A stretch of DNA of 64,000 nt from Nitrospirales bacterium (GTDB lineage: Bacteria > Nitrospirota > Nitrospiria > Nitrospirales > UBA8639). Below are positions 8,226 through 16,421 of this stretch, one piece after another. The DNA is taken from NCBI GenBank assembly GCA_031315865.1, contig JALDRJ010000002.1, positions 1,896,001 to 1,960,000 on the forward strand, written 5' to 3'. Positions within the stretch are counted from its first letter, which is position 1, and every line of letters starts with the position of its first letter. Below the pieces are notes generated by a model. It saw nothing but the letters and a program-made list of their open reading frames with translations. It searched no databases and was not told the DNA's origin. The translations under genes were made by a program, and so were the position numbers.

Positions 8226-9353
8226 ATGAGAATACATTCATGCTATCGATCATGCTATCGATGCGCCATCTTATTTCAGTTGTTGGCCGTCACCCTGTTC
8301 GTCGGGCCGGCATTCGGGGAACTCCTATTTCCAACAGCCGTTCACCTTGGATCACCTGTGTATTTCCAGCAACCGGATGGTCATCCGATTCAACTACAGG
8401 CAGGGGTGTATGAAGTGGAACGGGGAGAGGATGCAGTACTCAATGTGTATGCCGTTGGGGCCAAGGAGGATGATTCTGTCACGATTCAAGCGATTTCAGC
8501 AGAGCATGATCTGGAACTCACGGAAGCGACGGCTGAACTGATTCCGTCTCCTGATCAGGATGCCGACACACAGCATTTGTTATTATGGATGCCCGACGGG
8601 GAGGCTCTGGAAGCGGTAGGATCGTTCAGTGGCGTTTTTTCACGGTCCGTCTTGACCTGGGCCATAGCGACGAGTGGTGGCGCTGATGGATTGCCTGAAG
8701 AGACGCTAACCGTAGATTTTGAAGAGAGCATCTCCTTTAAGACGGTTGGTGGCGATCCTACAGCTATTCAAGCGGGGCAGTATGAAGTCTCGATCGATGA
8801 ACATGGGCTTGTCCTGAGCTCAACGACCAGTGCTCAGGGCGATTCTATCACCGTTGAAACGGAATCGCTGGGAACTTCCCTGGCGGTACTCCTGCCAGGT
8901 TTGTCTGGAAATTCTGACTTGGAACTTCTGATGATCGGTACCGCGAATGGCCAATCTTTGATGGCCATGGGCTCCCATAGCGGGACCTTTCCCCGTGGTG
9001 TGTTCGGCGAGATTGGCAAAGGATTAAAGAAGGCCGGTGGAAAAATCAAATCAGGAGCAGGAAAAATCGGTGGCGGCGTGAAAAAGGGGATGACGCGAGT
9101 GGGCAGTGGGATCAAGACCGGGGCGAAATTCGCACACGGCAAAGTGGGCCGGCATGTCGTGAAACACGCCAGAAAAGGCATTCAGGCCGGCGTGAAATAT
9201 GGCGACAAGTATGGGAAAAAGATCGCGGTCGGAGCGTATCGAGTGGGGGAGAAAGCCGGGAAAGAGGTCGTCAAGTTCTGTACGGGTTCCATTCAGCAAG
9301 CGCATACTTGTTACAAAGTTGGTAAGATGGCTGCCATGGTCGCGGCCAGTTAA
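8226..9353 (+). CDS. Secreted two-repeat protein with lysine-rich C-terminal tail (paralogue B)
   Basis: A 375-residue paralogue of the preceding protein. The ribosome site AAGGGGGA precedes the ATG. The signal peptide is MRIHSCYRSCYRCAILFQLL onward to about AFG. Two related domains follow (SPVYFQQPDGHPIQLQAGVYEV; SISFKTVGGDPTAIQAGQYEV), each closed by a 'GSFSGVFSR'/'GSHSGTFPR' motif. A tail of about 115 residues is rich in Lys, Gly and Ala with periodic GxxxG (KGLKKAGGKIKSGAGKIGGG) and two Cys near the end (KFCTG, HTCYKVG). The overall architecture matches paralogue A while the tail sequence is diverged. Function unknown; candidates are a cationic membrane-active effector or a DNA/polyanion-binding matrix protein. 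Confidence 0.75.
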   Translation: MRIHSCYRSCYRCAILFQLLAVTLFVGPAFGELLFPTAVHLGSPVYFQQPDGHPIQLQAGVYEVERGEDAVLNVYAVGAKEDDSVTIQAISAEHDLELTEATAELIPSPDQDADTQHLLLWMPDGEALEAVGSFSGVFSRSVLTWAIATSGGADGLPEETLTVDFEESISFKTVGGDPTAIQAGQYEVSIDEHGLVLSSTTSAQGDSITVETESLGTSLAVLLPGLSGNSDLELLMIGTANGQSLMAMGSHSGTFPRGVFGEIGKGLKKAGGKIKSGAGKIGGGVKKGMTRVGSGIKTGAKFAHGKVGRHVVKHARKGIQAGVKYGDKYGKKIAVGAYRVGEKAGKEVVKFCTGSIQQAHTCYKVGKMAAMVAAS

Positions 9354-9413
9354 AGAGAAGCCCGTGGATTCTGGGGATGGGATTTCCCGGGTTCGTCGTC
9401 GTGGATGTGGAAT

Positions 9414-10325
9414 ATGTCCGATTCAATCGAGCAGTTGGTGTTGGCGACCGTCTTAGAGAGGAAGTTGTCCGATCATGGCTTTACGGACATGCCAAACGGA
9501 ACGTTTCGCCCGGATGCCACCTCGTGGGCATTGATCGTCCTAAAAGGGAATGCCGTGCATTCTCAAATATTCAAGGAGGCTGGGGATCGATTGATCGATT
9601 ATCAAATGCCCGATGGGCGGGTGGTGATATCCCCCGATCATCCAGATGCCTATTGGCCTACGCCATTAGCGATCTTGGCCTGGCATGGGTCAACAGCACA
9701 CCAGAAGGCGTTATGGCAGGCTACAGATTTTCTTCTGCGTACCACTGGCGTTCATTGGGAAAAACATGAGGATGACATGGTCGGACATGATACATCGATT
9801 CCGGGCTGGCCCTGGATCGGTCAGACTCATTCATGGATTACTCCAACGGCGATGTCGATGTTGGCGCTCTCGGTAGCCGGGTATGCGGATCATGAACGAG
9901 TGATGGCTGGAGTGCGCCTGTTGCTAGACCGGCAGATTTCCGCCGGGGGTTGGAATTACGGAAATACGTCCGTGTTGGGACAAACGCTTCGGCCTTTTCC
10001 TGAAACAACGGGGATTGCACTCTACGCGCTGGCCGGTCGTGTCAAACGTGAAGCGGTCAGGCCTAGTCTCGAGTATCTTCGTGCACGAATTTCAACGCTT
10101 CGAAGTCCCTTGTCTCTTGGCTGGGCGCTCCTCGGTCTAGGGGCGTGGGAGCTTATGCCTCATAACGGCGAAGAATGGATCTGCGAAACTCTCGATCGCG
10201 GCACACGGTATGGTGGGTTTGACACGGCTTCTTTATGTGTGCTGCTGCTGGCGGCTTTGAGTGTTCGCGGGATTGAACCCTGGAAGACACGGACGATTGC
10301 TCCTGCCAAAGCAGACTCCTTTTAA
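9414..10325 (+). CDS. Terpene-cyclase-like alpha/alpha-toroid protein
   Basis: About 303 residues. Helical repeats with motifs such as SWALIVLKG, TPLAILAWHG, TPTAMSMLALS, AGGWNYGN and ETTGIALYALAG resemble the alpha/alpha barrel of squalene-cyclase/prenyltransferase proteins (the 'GGWNYG' is QW-like). No signal peptide. It is shorter than real squalene cyclases (about 630 residues) and lacks an obvious DxDD motif, so catalysis is doubtful. The start is uncertain: ATG at 9405 or 9414, neither with a strong ribosome site. The DUF362 gene follows after 18 bp, so the two are probably co-transcribed. Confidence 0.7.
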   Translation: MSDSIEQLVLATVLERKLSDHGFTDMPNGTFRPDATSWALIVLKGNAVHSQIFKEAGDRLIDYQMPDGRVVISPDHPDAYWPTPLAILAWHGSTAHQKALWQATDFLLRTTGVHWEKHEDDMVGHDTSIPGWPWIGQTHSWITPTAMSMLALSVAGYADHERVMAGVRLLLDRQISAGGWNYGNTSVLGQTLRPFPETTGIALYALAGRVKREAVRPSLEYLRARISTLRSPLSLGWALLGLGAWELMPHNGEEWICETLDRGTRYGGFDTASLCVLLLAALSVRGIEPWKTRTIAPAKADSF

Positions 10326-10343
10326 AAAATAGATCTTTCCCCT

Positions 10344-11363
10344 ATGCATGACGAAGCAAAGAATTTTCTGACCTGGTCCCGGCGTCAGTTCCTCAAGCTC
10401 TTGTTGGCCAGCGGCTCCCTGGCTGCCTCTTCGTTGCCGCAACCATCGGTTGGAGGGGGATCAGAGTTTCATGCCCAGGTATTCATCGGAAAAGCGAGTG
10501 CCTACGGGAGTAATCTTCGCGACGTGATCGCCAGAGGATTTCACGAACTTGGGGTTTCTCCTGCAGAGATTAAGGGGAAAAGGATCTTACTCAAGCCGAA
10601 TCTCGTTGAAACCCACGTTGAGCGCGCGCATATCAATACCCATCCATTGGTCGTGCGTGCGGCCATTGAGGTTTTTCTGAGTCTTGGCGCTCGTGCGGTT
10701 CTGGTGGGTGAAGGGCCTGGGCATCGGCAGGATGCGTGGCAGATTCTAGAGGAATCAGGCTTGGGACCGATTCTGCACGAGGACCGTATTCCATTCACGA
10801 ACTTGAATGAACAAACGGGTTTCTCTGTCGCGAATCAAGGCCGGTGGACGGCTTTGGCCACTCTCACGTTTCCCAGAATGTTTCGTGATATCGATTGGAT
10901 CGTCTCGATGCCCAAGTTGAAAACCCATCATTGGGCTGGAGTCACGCTGTCCATGAAAAATCTATTTGGCGTCATGCCCGGGCTGTACTATGGGTGGCCC
11001 AAGAATGTGTTCCATCATCAAGGCATACACCAATCGATCGTGGATATTACTGCGACGTTGAAACCGCACTTTTCGATCGTGGACGGAATCGTAGGCATGG
11101 AGGGCGATGGCCCGATTATGGGGACGCCGAAACCCATGGGAGTCCTGGCGATGGGAAGAAATCTCACCGCCGTGGATGCGACTTGCGCGCGGTTGATGGG
11201 CATCGACCCCTACAAGGTTCCCTATCTGCTGGCCGCCGATGAATGGCTTGGTCCTCTCGGTGAGGCGCGCATCGTGCAGCGTGGAGAACCAATTTGGTCA
11301 ATGCGGCAAGACTTTGCTCTGCTCGAAGACGTTCCGGCGCACCAAGGCCTACGGTTGGGATAA
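10344..11363 (+). CDS. DUF362 domain protein with Tat signal
   Basis: A 339-residue protein with a twin-arginine signal SRRQFLKLLLASG at residues 12-24, predicting folded export. The mature part carries DUF362 features: GKRILLKPNLVE, a central MPKLKTHHWAGVTLSMKN and a C-terminal LTAVDATCARLMGIDP. DUF362 is often fused to 4Fe-4S ferredoxin domains; no CxxCxxC cluster motif is present here. It follows the toroid-fold gene after 18 bp. The biochemical function of the family is not established. Confidence 0.82.
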   Translation: MHDEAKNFLTWSRRQFLKLLLASGSLAASSLPQPSVGGGSEFHAQVFIGKASAYGSNLRDVIARGFHELGVSPAEIKGKRILLKPNLVETHVERAHINTHPLVVRAAIEVFLSLGARAVLVGEGPGHRQDAWQILEESGLGPILHEDRIPFTNLNEQTGFSVANQGRWTALATLTFPRMFRDIDWIVSMPKLKTHHWAGVTLSMKNLFGVMPGLYYGWPKNVFHHQGIHQSIVDITATLKPHFSIVDGIVGMEGDGPIMGTPKPMGVLAMGRNLTAVDATCARLMGIDPYKVPYLLAADEWLGPLGEARIVQRGEPIWSMRQDFALLEDVPAHQGLRLG

Positions 11364-11397
11364 GACCATTCAAGCCTGCCTGTTGTCTTTCTCCCGA

Positions 11398-12060
11398 TTA
11401 ACCCTGTTTGATGAGTGAGCGCGCGGCTTCAAAGGCGGCTTCCATGTCGGGTAATTCGGCCAATTCAGGCGTAACCTGTAAATACCGGATGACGTTATCT
11501 TTGTCGACCACCATGACGGCTCTGGACAGGATGTGTGGCTGTTGAATAAAGAGTCCGTGCGATTTTCCGAATTCCCCACCCCGGTAATCCGAATAAAACG
11601 TGACATTGTGAATGTTGGCCTCTTTGGCGAATCGGTCCTGGGCAAAAGGTGTGTCGATGCTCACCGTCAGGAGTTCCACTTCCTGGTCCAGGCCTTCGTT
11701 CTTCTCACTGAGATAATGTGTTTGTTGCTCGCACACCTTCGTATCGATCGACGGCACGACACTAATGATCCGGACTTTTCCTTTTGTCTGCGCGATATCG
11801 ACGAGAGAAAGGTCTTTGCTCGCCACCTGTACGTTGCGAAGCGTGTCGCCGAGTTTGAGTTCGTTGCCGGACAGCGCAAAATTTTTCCCATGAAGCGTGA
11901 CGCTCGTCCCTTCACCGACTGACACCGTTTTGTGGGTTACGGGCAGGTCTTTGTAAATGAACCCCTTGTGACTGCCTTCTTGAGTTGTCGTACATCCTAT
12001 GACGACACACAGACTTATTCCACTCATTAAACAGATGGTCATTGATCGTTTGTATCGCAC
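11398..12060 (-). CDS. tpx: Lipoprotein thiol peroxidase (Tpx family) lacking the resolving cysteine
   Basis: A 220-residue atypical 2-Cys peroxiredoxin relative. The start is GTG at 12060, because AAGGAGGTTTCC lies directly upstream; a more distant in-frame ATG lies in front of this ribosome site. The signal peptide ends in lipobox VIGC (Cys23), so it should be membrane-anchored, unlike the cytoplasmic or soluble periplasmic Tpx of model species. The peroxidatic motif is intact (DTKVC, Cys110 with Thr107). The resolving cysteine of E. coli Tpx (RFC) is Ala145 here (RFAKE), so recycling would need an external thiol. It is convergent with the DUF362 gene and adjacent to ergothioneine genes. 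Confidence 0.88.
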   Translation of the reverse strand: MRYKRSMTICLMSGISLCVVIGCTTTQEGSHKGFIYKDLPVTHKTVSVGEGTSVTLHGKNFALSGNELKLGDTLRNVQVASKDLSLVDIAQTKGKVRIISVVPSIDTKVCEQQTHYLSEKNEGLDQEVELLTVSIDTPFAQDRFAKEANIHNVTFYSDYRGGEFGKSHGLFIQQPHILSRAVMVVDKDNVIRYLQVTPELAELPDMEAAFEAARSLIKQG

Positions 12061-12188
12061 GGAAACCTCCTTTAGGTAATTTATGTCATTCGGTGGATGC
12101 AAAATTCTGATGAATGCAAAGCCTATTGTGGCATAAAGCGCACTCCTTGAAAACTACTGTATAGAGAGCGCGTGTGAAATAAGACGAT

Positions 12189-13289
12189 TTACACATAGAG
12201 CTTGATCGTTTCCAAGACTTTTTTCACGTCCTGAAGATCGGTTTCCGGCATCCAGGAAAGCCGGAAACTGGGGCATGCGCCAGCTGGATAATCCGAGAAG
12301 GCTTTGACCACGATATGCCAATCGTCGTACAGCTGTCGATAGAGACGGTCATGCCTGTCGGGACGCAGACACCGGAATGTCAGAATCCCCGGAGCCTGCG
12401 GTCCGGTCCATCCTTGAATTTTGATCATGGGCATCTGCTGGAATTCTCGCAGTACGAATTCCCGGATTTGAAAAAGCTTGGCCGTCTCTACGCCATGCTG
12501 ACGCTTTATGTGACAGGTCCGTGCCAAGCCGGCGATGAGTCCGATGTTGTGTGTGCCGATCTCGAATCGAGAGGCGGGGGATTGTCCATGGTCGATGGGT
12601 TGTGACCAAAGCGACGAGGCAGATGCGGCCAAACGGTCAGAGATGATGAGCGCTCCTGTTCCTAATGGCCCCCGGCACCATTTATAGCCTGAGAAAAAGT
12701 ATGCGTCGCAATTCAAAGCCTGAAAGTTGACGTCGATCTGTCCTACGGCTTGTGCGCCATCCACAGCGAAAAAGATGTCATGGGATCTGGAAAATTCCGC
12801 AATCTCGGCGATGGGAAAAACCCGTCCATCGACGTGCGATACGTGACTGAGGATGATGGCTTTGAGGTTCAATCGGCTCACGTTTTGTTCCAGCGATTTC
12901 AAAAAATGTTCTGGAGAAGATGAAGGGGGAATAAAGTGCGTCTTGACGCCTTTTGCTTGGAGTGCCAGTAGTGCATTTCGTATGGAAGGATTCTCGTGAG
13001 TGGTGCTGACAATATCATCGCCTGGGTTCCAGGTCAGCGCGGAGACGAGGAGATGGTTCGCCGTCGAGGCATTGGGCACAAACGCGATATTCGAAGCATC
13101 AGGCACGTGTAGCAAGCCCGCCACGGTTTCACGACATTGTTGAATTTTCGTGCGATACCATTCGACGCCGGCATCGGAGTATAAATAGTGCTTGAGTGAG
13201 GCAAGTGTATCTGCGACCTCCTGTTCGGCTTCTGGATGAGTCGGACAGAGGCCAGCGTAATTGAGGTAGGTCATCGGCCGTTTGTTCAT
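12189..13289 (-). CDS. egtE: Class V aminotransferase-like PLP enzyme, likely ergothioneine C-S lyase (EgtE-like)
   Basis: A 366-residue fold-type I PLP protein of the cysteine desulfurase/class V family. Visible motifs are FVPNASTANHLLVSAL near the phosphate site, the cofactor Asp in FFAVDGAQAVGQ, and the Schiff-base lysine in FFSGYKWCRGPLGTG. EgtE performs the last step of ergothioneine synthesis, C-S cleavage of the hercynyl-cysteine sulfoxide. The sequence alone cannot separate this from other class V enzymes; the call rests on egtD being next to it on the same strand and egtB nearby. The stop of this gene and the start of the Tpx gene are about 130 bp apart. Confidence 0.72.
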   Translation of the reverse strand: MNKRPMTYLNYAGLCPTHPEAEQEVADTLASLKHYLYSDAGVEWYRTKIQQCRETVAGLLHVPDASNIAFVPNASTANHLLVSALTWNPGDDIVSTTHENPSIRNALLALQAKGVKTHFIPPSSSPEHFLKSLEQNVSRLNLKAIILSHVSHVDGRVFPIAEIAEFSRSHDIFFAVDGAQAVGQIDVNFQALNCDAYFFSGYKWCRGPLGTGALIISDRLAASASSLWSQPIDHGQSPASRFEIGTHNIGLIAGLARTCHIKRQHGVETAKLFQIREFVLREFQQMPMIKIQGWTGPQAPGILTFRCLRPDRHDRLYRQLYDDWHIVVKAFSDYPAGACPSFRLSWMPETDLQDVKKVLETIKLYV

Positions 13290-13430
13290 TCGATTCTCCA
13301 GCGGGACGATTCGATCGAGAGCCTTTCAGGGTACTCTTTCAGTGGACCCTATGGAGAGTGGAGGGAGAGCCATGGAATGTCGGAAAAGAACAAACAGGCG
13401 GCATTTTGTATGGAGAGGCGGATATGGCGG

Positions 13431-14417
13431 TCAGGGTTTTCGCGCAAGCGCCAGGCCGATGAGTTCTTCAGGGTCGGTGTACCATTTGATCATGTCGAAC
13501 CCGGATTGACGTAAAAGAGCCTCAGTCCGCGAGTGATCATACTTGGTGCTGATTTCTGTGAGGATATCTTCCCCTTTTTCAAGAGTAAAGGAAAAGTCAA
13601 TGCTCGGCATGTGGATATGTTGCTGCTCTTTCGAACGTAAGCGCATTTCGATCCGGTGGTTGGTCGAGTCATAGAGGGCAACATGGTCGAATGTGTCGGG
13701 ATCAAGTGTCGCTCCGACCATACCTTGCATGACATATAAAATATTTTTATTGAACTCAGCGGTGACGCCGGCTGAATCGTTGTAGGCTCGTTCGATGCGT
13801 ACGATGTTGGTTTCGAGTTGCACGCCTAATAAGAAAAAATCGCCAGACGCCATCTCCCTCTGAATGGACGAGACAAAGTTCAGCGCGGCCTGCGGATTGA
13901 GATTTCCGATCGTGCCGCCCAAGATGACGACCAGTCGGCGACCACCCTCTGGAATATGTTCGAGATGTGACAGGAAATCCCCAACGACGCCATGGACGTG
14001 AAGACCTTCATATTCGTCGACGAGTTCCTGGGCGACTCGACGGACGATGCCTTCACTGACATCGAAGGGCACATAGAAACGTAATTGATTGGCCTTTTCC
14101 ATCGCATCGAGCAGTACGCGAGTTTTAGTCGCAGCTCCTGAACCGAGCTCAACTAATTCTTCGGCGTTTGTGAGGCTAATGATCTGATCGGCGCAGGTAT
14201 TGAGCAATGCCCGTTCCGTTCGTGTCTGGTAATACTCAGGAAGATTACAGATATCCTCGAACAGCTCTGAGCCTCGATCGTCATAGAGATATTTGGTCGG
14301 CAATGTTCGAGGCGATGCTGACAAGCCTTGTCGTAATTCTGATTTGATGTTGTGCGGCGTCTCACCACTGATATGAACATCGACGATGATTTTGGGCAGT
14401 CCTGTCATACAATCCAT
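13431..14417 (-). CDS. egtD: L-histidine N-alpha-methyltransferase (EgtD)
   Basis: A 328-residue SAM-dependent methyltransferase converting histidine to hercynine (N-alpha-trimethylhistidine), the first step of ergothioneine synthesis. The typical EgtD N-terminus is present (LPTKYLYDDRGSELFEDICNLPEYY), as are the SAM site VELGSGAATKTRVLLDA and a YVPFDVSEG segment. The length matches the family (about 320). GGGGAGA precedes the ATG at 14417. It lies 141 bp upstream of the EgtE-like gene on the same strand. Confidence 0.93.
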   Translation of the reverse strand: MDCMTGLPKIIVDVHISGETPHNIKSELRQGLSASPRTLPTKYLYDDRGSELFEDICNLPEYYQTRTERALLNTCADQIISLTNAEELVELGSGAATKTRVLLDAMEKANQLRFYVPFDVSEGIVRRVAQELVDEYEGLHVHGVVGDFLSHLEHIPEGGRRLVVILGGTIGNLNPQAALNFVSSIQREMASGDFFLLGVQLETNIVRIERAYNDSAGVTAEFNKNILYVMQGMVGATLDPDTFDHVALYDSTNHRIEMRLRSKEQQHIHMPSIDFSFTLEKGEDILTEISTKYDHSRTEALLRQSGFDMIKWYTDPEELIGLALARKP

Positions 14418-14840
14418 ACGTTCTCCCCTTCAAGGCGTGGCTCGATACATCCGCGTTGGTTCTGCGAAGAGTGAGCTTCCGCTATCGCTCCTGGTGATTT
14501 CAGCCGGTATTCTGTCAAATAACGAACATGGGGTGCATGAAGAATATAAGATGATCGCGTATGGAAGATGGAGAAAAATAATGGTTAGCCTTACGAGATC
14601 GTGAGTGGTGAGTAAATGAGACGAATCGAACAAAGTCGCAATGGGAAACGCGTCATTGCGGGCAATGTGACTGATAAGAATTTCCCGTAGAATGTCTGTA
14701 GTATAAAAGGGCAGGTCTATTGGCGCAACCTTTGCGTATGACGATTGTCATAGAAGTGTGCAGTTCTCCTAAGAGTAGAATGTCTAGGGATTCGGTATTA
14801 TGCCGTGGAACATCACATCCTATCTATCAAGGCTTCGTGG
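14418..14840. other. Intergenic region between egtD and the transporter gene
   Basis: About 420 bp with no supported gene. It should contain the egtD promoter, reading leftward. A three-part alternating repeat is present: CGCAATG (14637), CATTGCG (14654) and CAATG (14663), which could form mutually exclusive small hairpins. One half of a 21-bp tandem duplication lies at its right edge. Confidence 0.4.
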
Positions 14841-14861
14841 CTATCTCTCAAGGCCTCGTGG
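14820..14861. repeat. 21-bp imperfect tandem duplication covering a stop codon
   Basis: Two adjacent 21-bp units (14820-14840 and 14841-14861) match at 19 of 21 positions; the second contains the last codons and TAG stop of the transporter gene, the first lies just past the stop. It looks like a local slippage or duplication event, leaving a stop codon in both copies. Confidence 0.8.
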
Positions 14862-16406
14862 CTTTATCCATCGCTCAAGGAGACTTAACAGACCGTCAAC
14901 GATGAGGGCGAGCAGTGCAGCAGGCAGGGCTCCTGAGAGGATCAGTGTCGTGTTGGCCAGCTGCAATCCTGAAACAATGGGGACGCCCAGTCCGCCTGCT
15001 CCGATGAATGCGGCAAGAGTTGCCGTTCCGACGGTGATGACGGCGGATGTGCGAATGCCTGCCATGATCACAGGAGCGGACAGTGGGAGACGCACCCAGG
15101 TCAGGATTTGCCAATCGGTCATCCCGAGCGCACGGGCGGCTTCGACGGCAGATGGCGCGGCATCGCGCAAACCGGAGTACGTGTTTCGGAGGATGGGATA
15201 TAGTGAATAGAGCCACAAGGCCATGATAGCCGGCAGCATGCCCACTCCAAAGAACGGTATCATGAAGGCGAGTAACGCGATAGACGGAATCGTTTGTGTC
15301 GTCCCAATCAATCGGATCAGAGGTTCAGCGATGGATCGTTGACGTTCGAGGAGAAGGCCAAGCGGAACAGCCAGAAGAATGCCCAGGCTCAGTCCCATTC
15401 CTGCGAGCCGTAGGTGTTCCAGGGTATGGGTGGCAAGCGTCTGTCTGTGTTCCAGTAGATAGTGGAACATGTTTGTATCCCGAGAATTGTCTGAAGCGGC
15501 AGTCGGTTGCGGTTTGAAGAGACCGATGGCTTCCAGGGCGTCATGGGCCACGCGTTCGACGGTATCCCCTTTTTCTTGAATTCGCAGATTCAGGGATTGC
15601 ATCAGTTTCGTATCAAGGGCATCCGTTAAGAGGGATAAGATCACGCCTACTCGTGGATAGCGCGTCAGTGTCTCCTCGCGGATTAAGGCGGCGGCTTCAT
15701 AGGGCGGGAAAAACCGGCGGTCATCTTCGAGCACCGTAAAATCGTAGACCGCAAGGCGTCCGTCAGTCGTGTACACGTCTAAGACATCCACTTCTCCAGT
15801 GTTTGCCGCTTGATACTTCATGGTTTGTTGCATCGTCACGATTTCTTTAAATGCAAGTCCGTATGTTTGCCGCAACCCTGGAATGCCGTCCGGCCGTTGA
15901 ACGAACTCATACCCTAAGCCGGCTTTCAGAGTGGGGGCAATCTTCGCGAGATCAGAAATTGTTCGAAGTTTGAGTTGCTTCGCGCGTGTTCTCGGGACGG
16001 CCAGGGCGTAAGAGTTTTCAAACCCTAACGGGCTGATCCATACCAGATTCCATCGAGACAAAAATTCCACGCGAACGCGATTCAACGTGTCACGTGCACT
16101 TTTAGCTGGTGCTTGCTTGAGGATGCTGACGAGCCCGGTTCCTGTGTATTCAGGGTAAAGGTCTATTGCTCCCGTCTTCAGTGCTTCAAATGCGACTTGA
16201 GTTCCGGCGAGACCGAGCCGGCGTTCCACTCGTATGTCTGTCTTGGCTTCGATGAGCTGAGCGAATATTTCTGCGAGCAGACGGTTTTCCATAAAATTTT
16301 TGGACCCGACGATGATGTGGCGGTCCCGGGAAGATGCGGACGTCTCAAGAGGGACGAGGAGGGAAAGGAATACGAGACTCGTCAAGAAACGCATCCAGCC
16401 TGTCAT
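14841..16406 (-). CDS. Fused substrate-binding/permease protein of an OpuC/EgtU-like ABC transporter
   Basis: A 521-residue fusion. A signal peptide (to about residue 25) precedes an OpuCC/ProX-type binding domain (IIVGSKNFMENRLLAEIF, GAIDLYPEYTGTGL), ending near residue 290. A permease domain follows with about six membrane segments and the EAA-like loop near DAAPSAVEAARALGMTDW. Domain order (binding domain first) is opposite to that described for EgtU, where the permease is N-terminal. The ATPase gene is directly upstream on the same strand. The family transports betaine, choline or related quaternary amines; enclosure by egtD, egtE and egtB suggests ergothioneine, hercynine or a precursor as substrate. 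That is inference from context. Confidence 0.85.
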   Translation of the reverse strand: MTGWMRFLTSLVFLSLLVPLETSASSRDRHIIVGSKNFMENRLLAEIFAQLIEAKTDIRVERRLGLAGTQVAFEALKTGAIDLYPEYTGTGLVSILKQAPAKSARDTLNRVRVEFLSRWNLVWISPLGFENSYALAVPRTRAKQLKLRTISDLAKIAPTLKAGLGYEFVQRPDGIPGLRQTYGLAFKEIVTMQQTMKYQAANTGEVDVLDVYTTDGRLAVYDFTVLEDDRRFFPPYEAAALIREETLTRYPRVGVILSLLTDALDTKLMQSLNLRIQEKGDTVERVAHDALEAIGLFKPQPTAASDNSRDTNMFHYLLEHRQTLATHTLEHLRLAGMGLSLGILLAVPLGLLLERQRSIAEPLIRLIGTTQTIPSIALLAFMIPFFGVGMLPAIMALWLYSLYPILRNTYSGLRDAAPSAVEAARALGMTDWQILTWVRLPLSAPVIMAGIRTSAVITVGTATLAAFIGAGGLGVPIVSGLQLANTTLILSGALPAALLALIVDGLLSLLERWIKPRGLER

Positions 16407-16421
16407 TGCTTGCCGCCCTCT

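Noticed and set aside
14637-14667. Alternating hairpins CGCAATG / CATTGCG / CAATG as a riboswitch-like switch
   Set aside because: The stems are only 5-7 bp and no known aptamer is visible; noted only as a local repeat.
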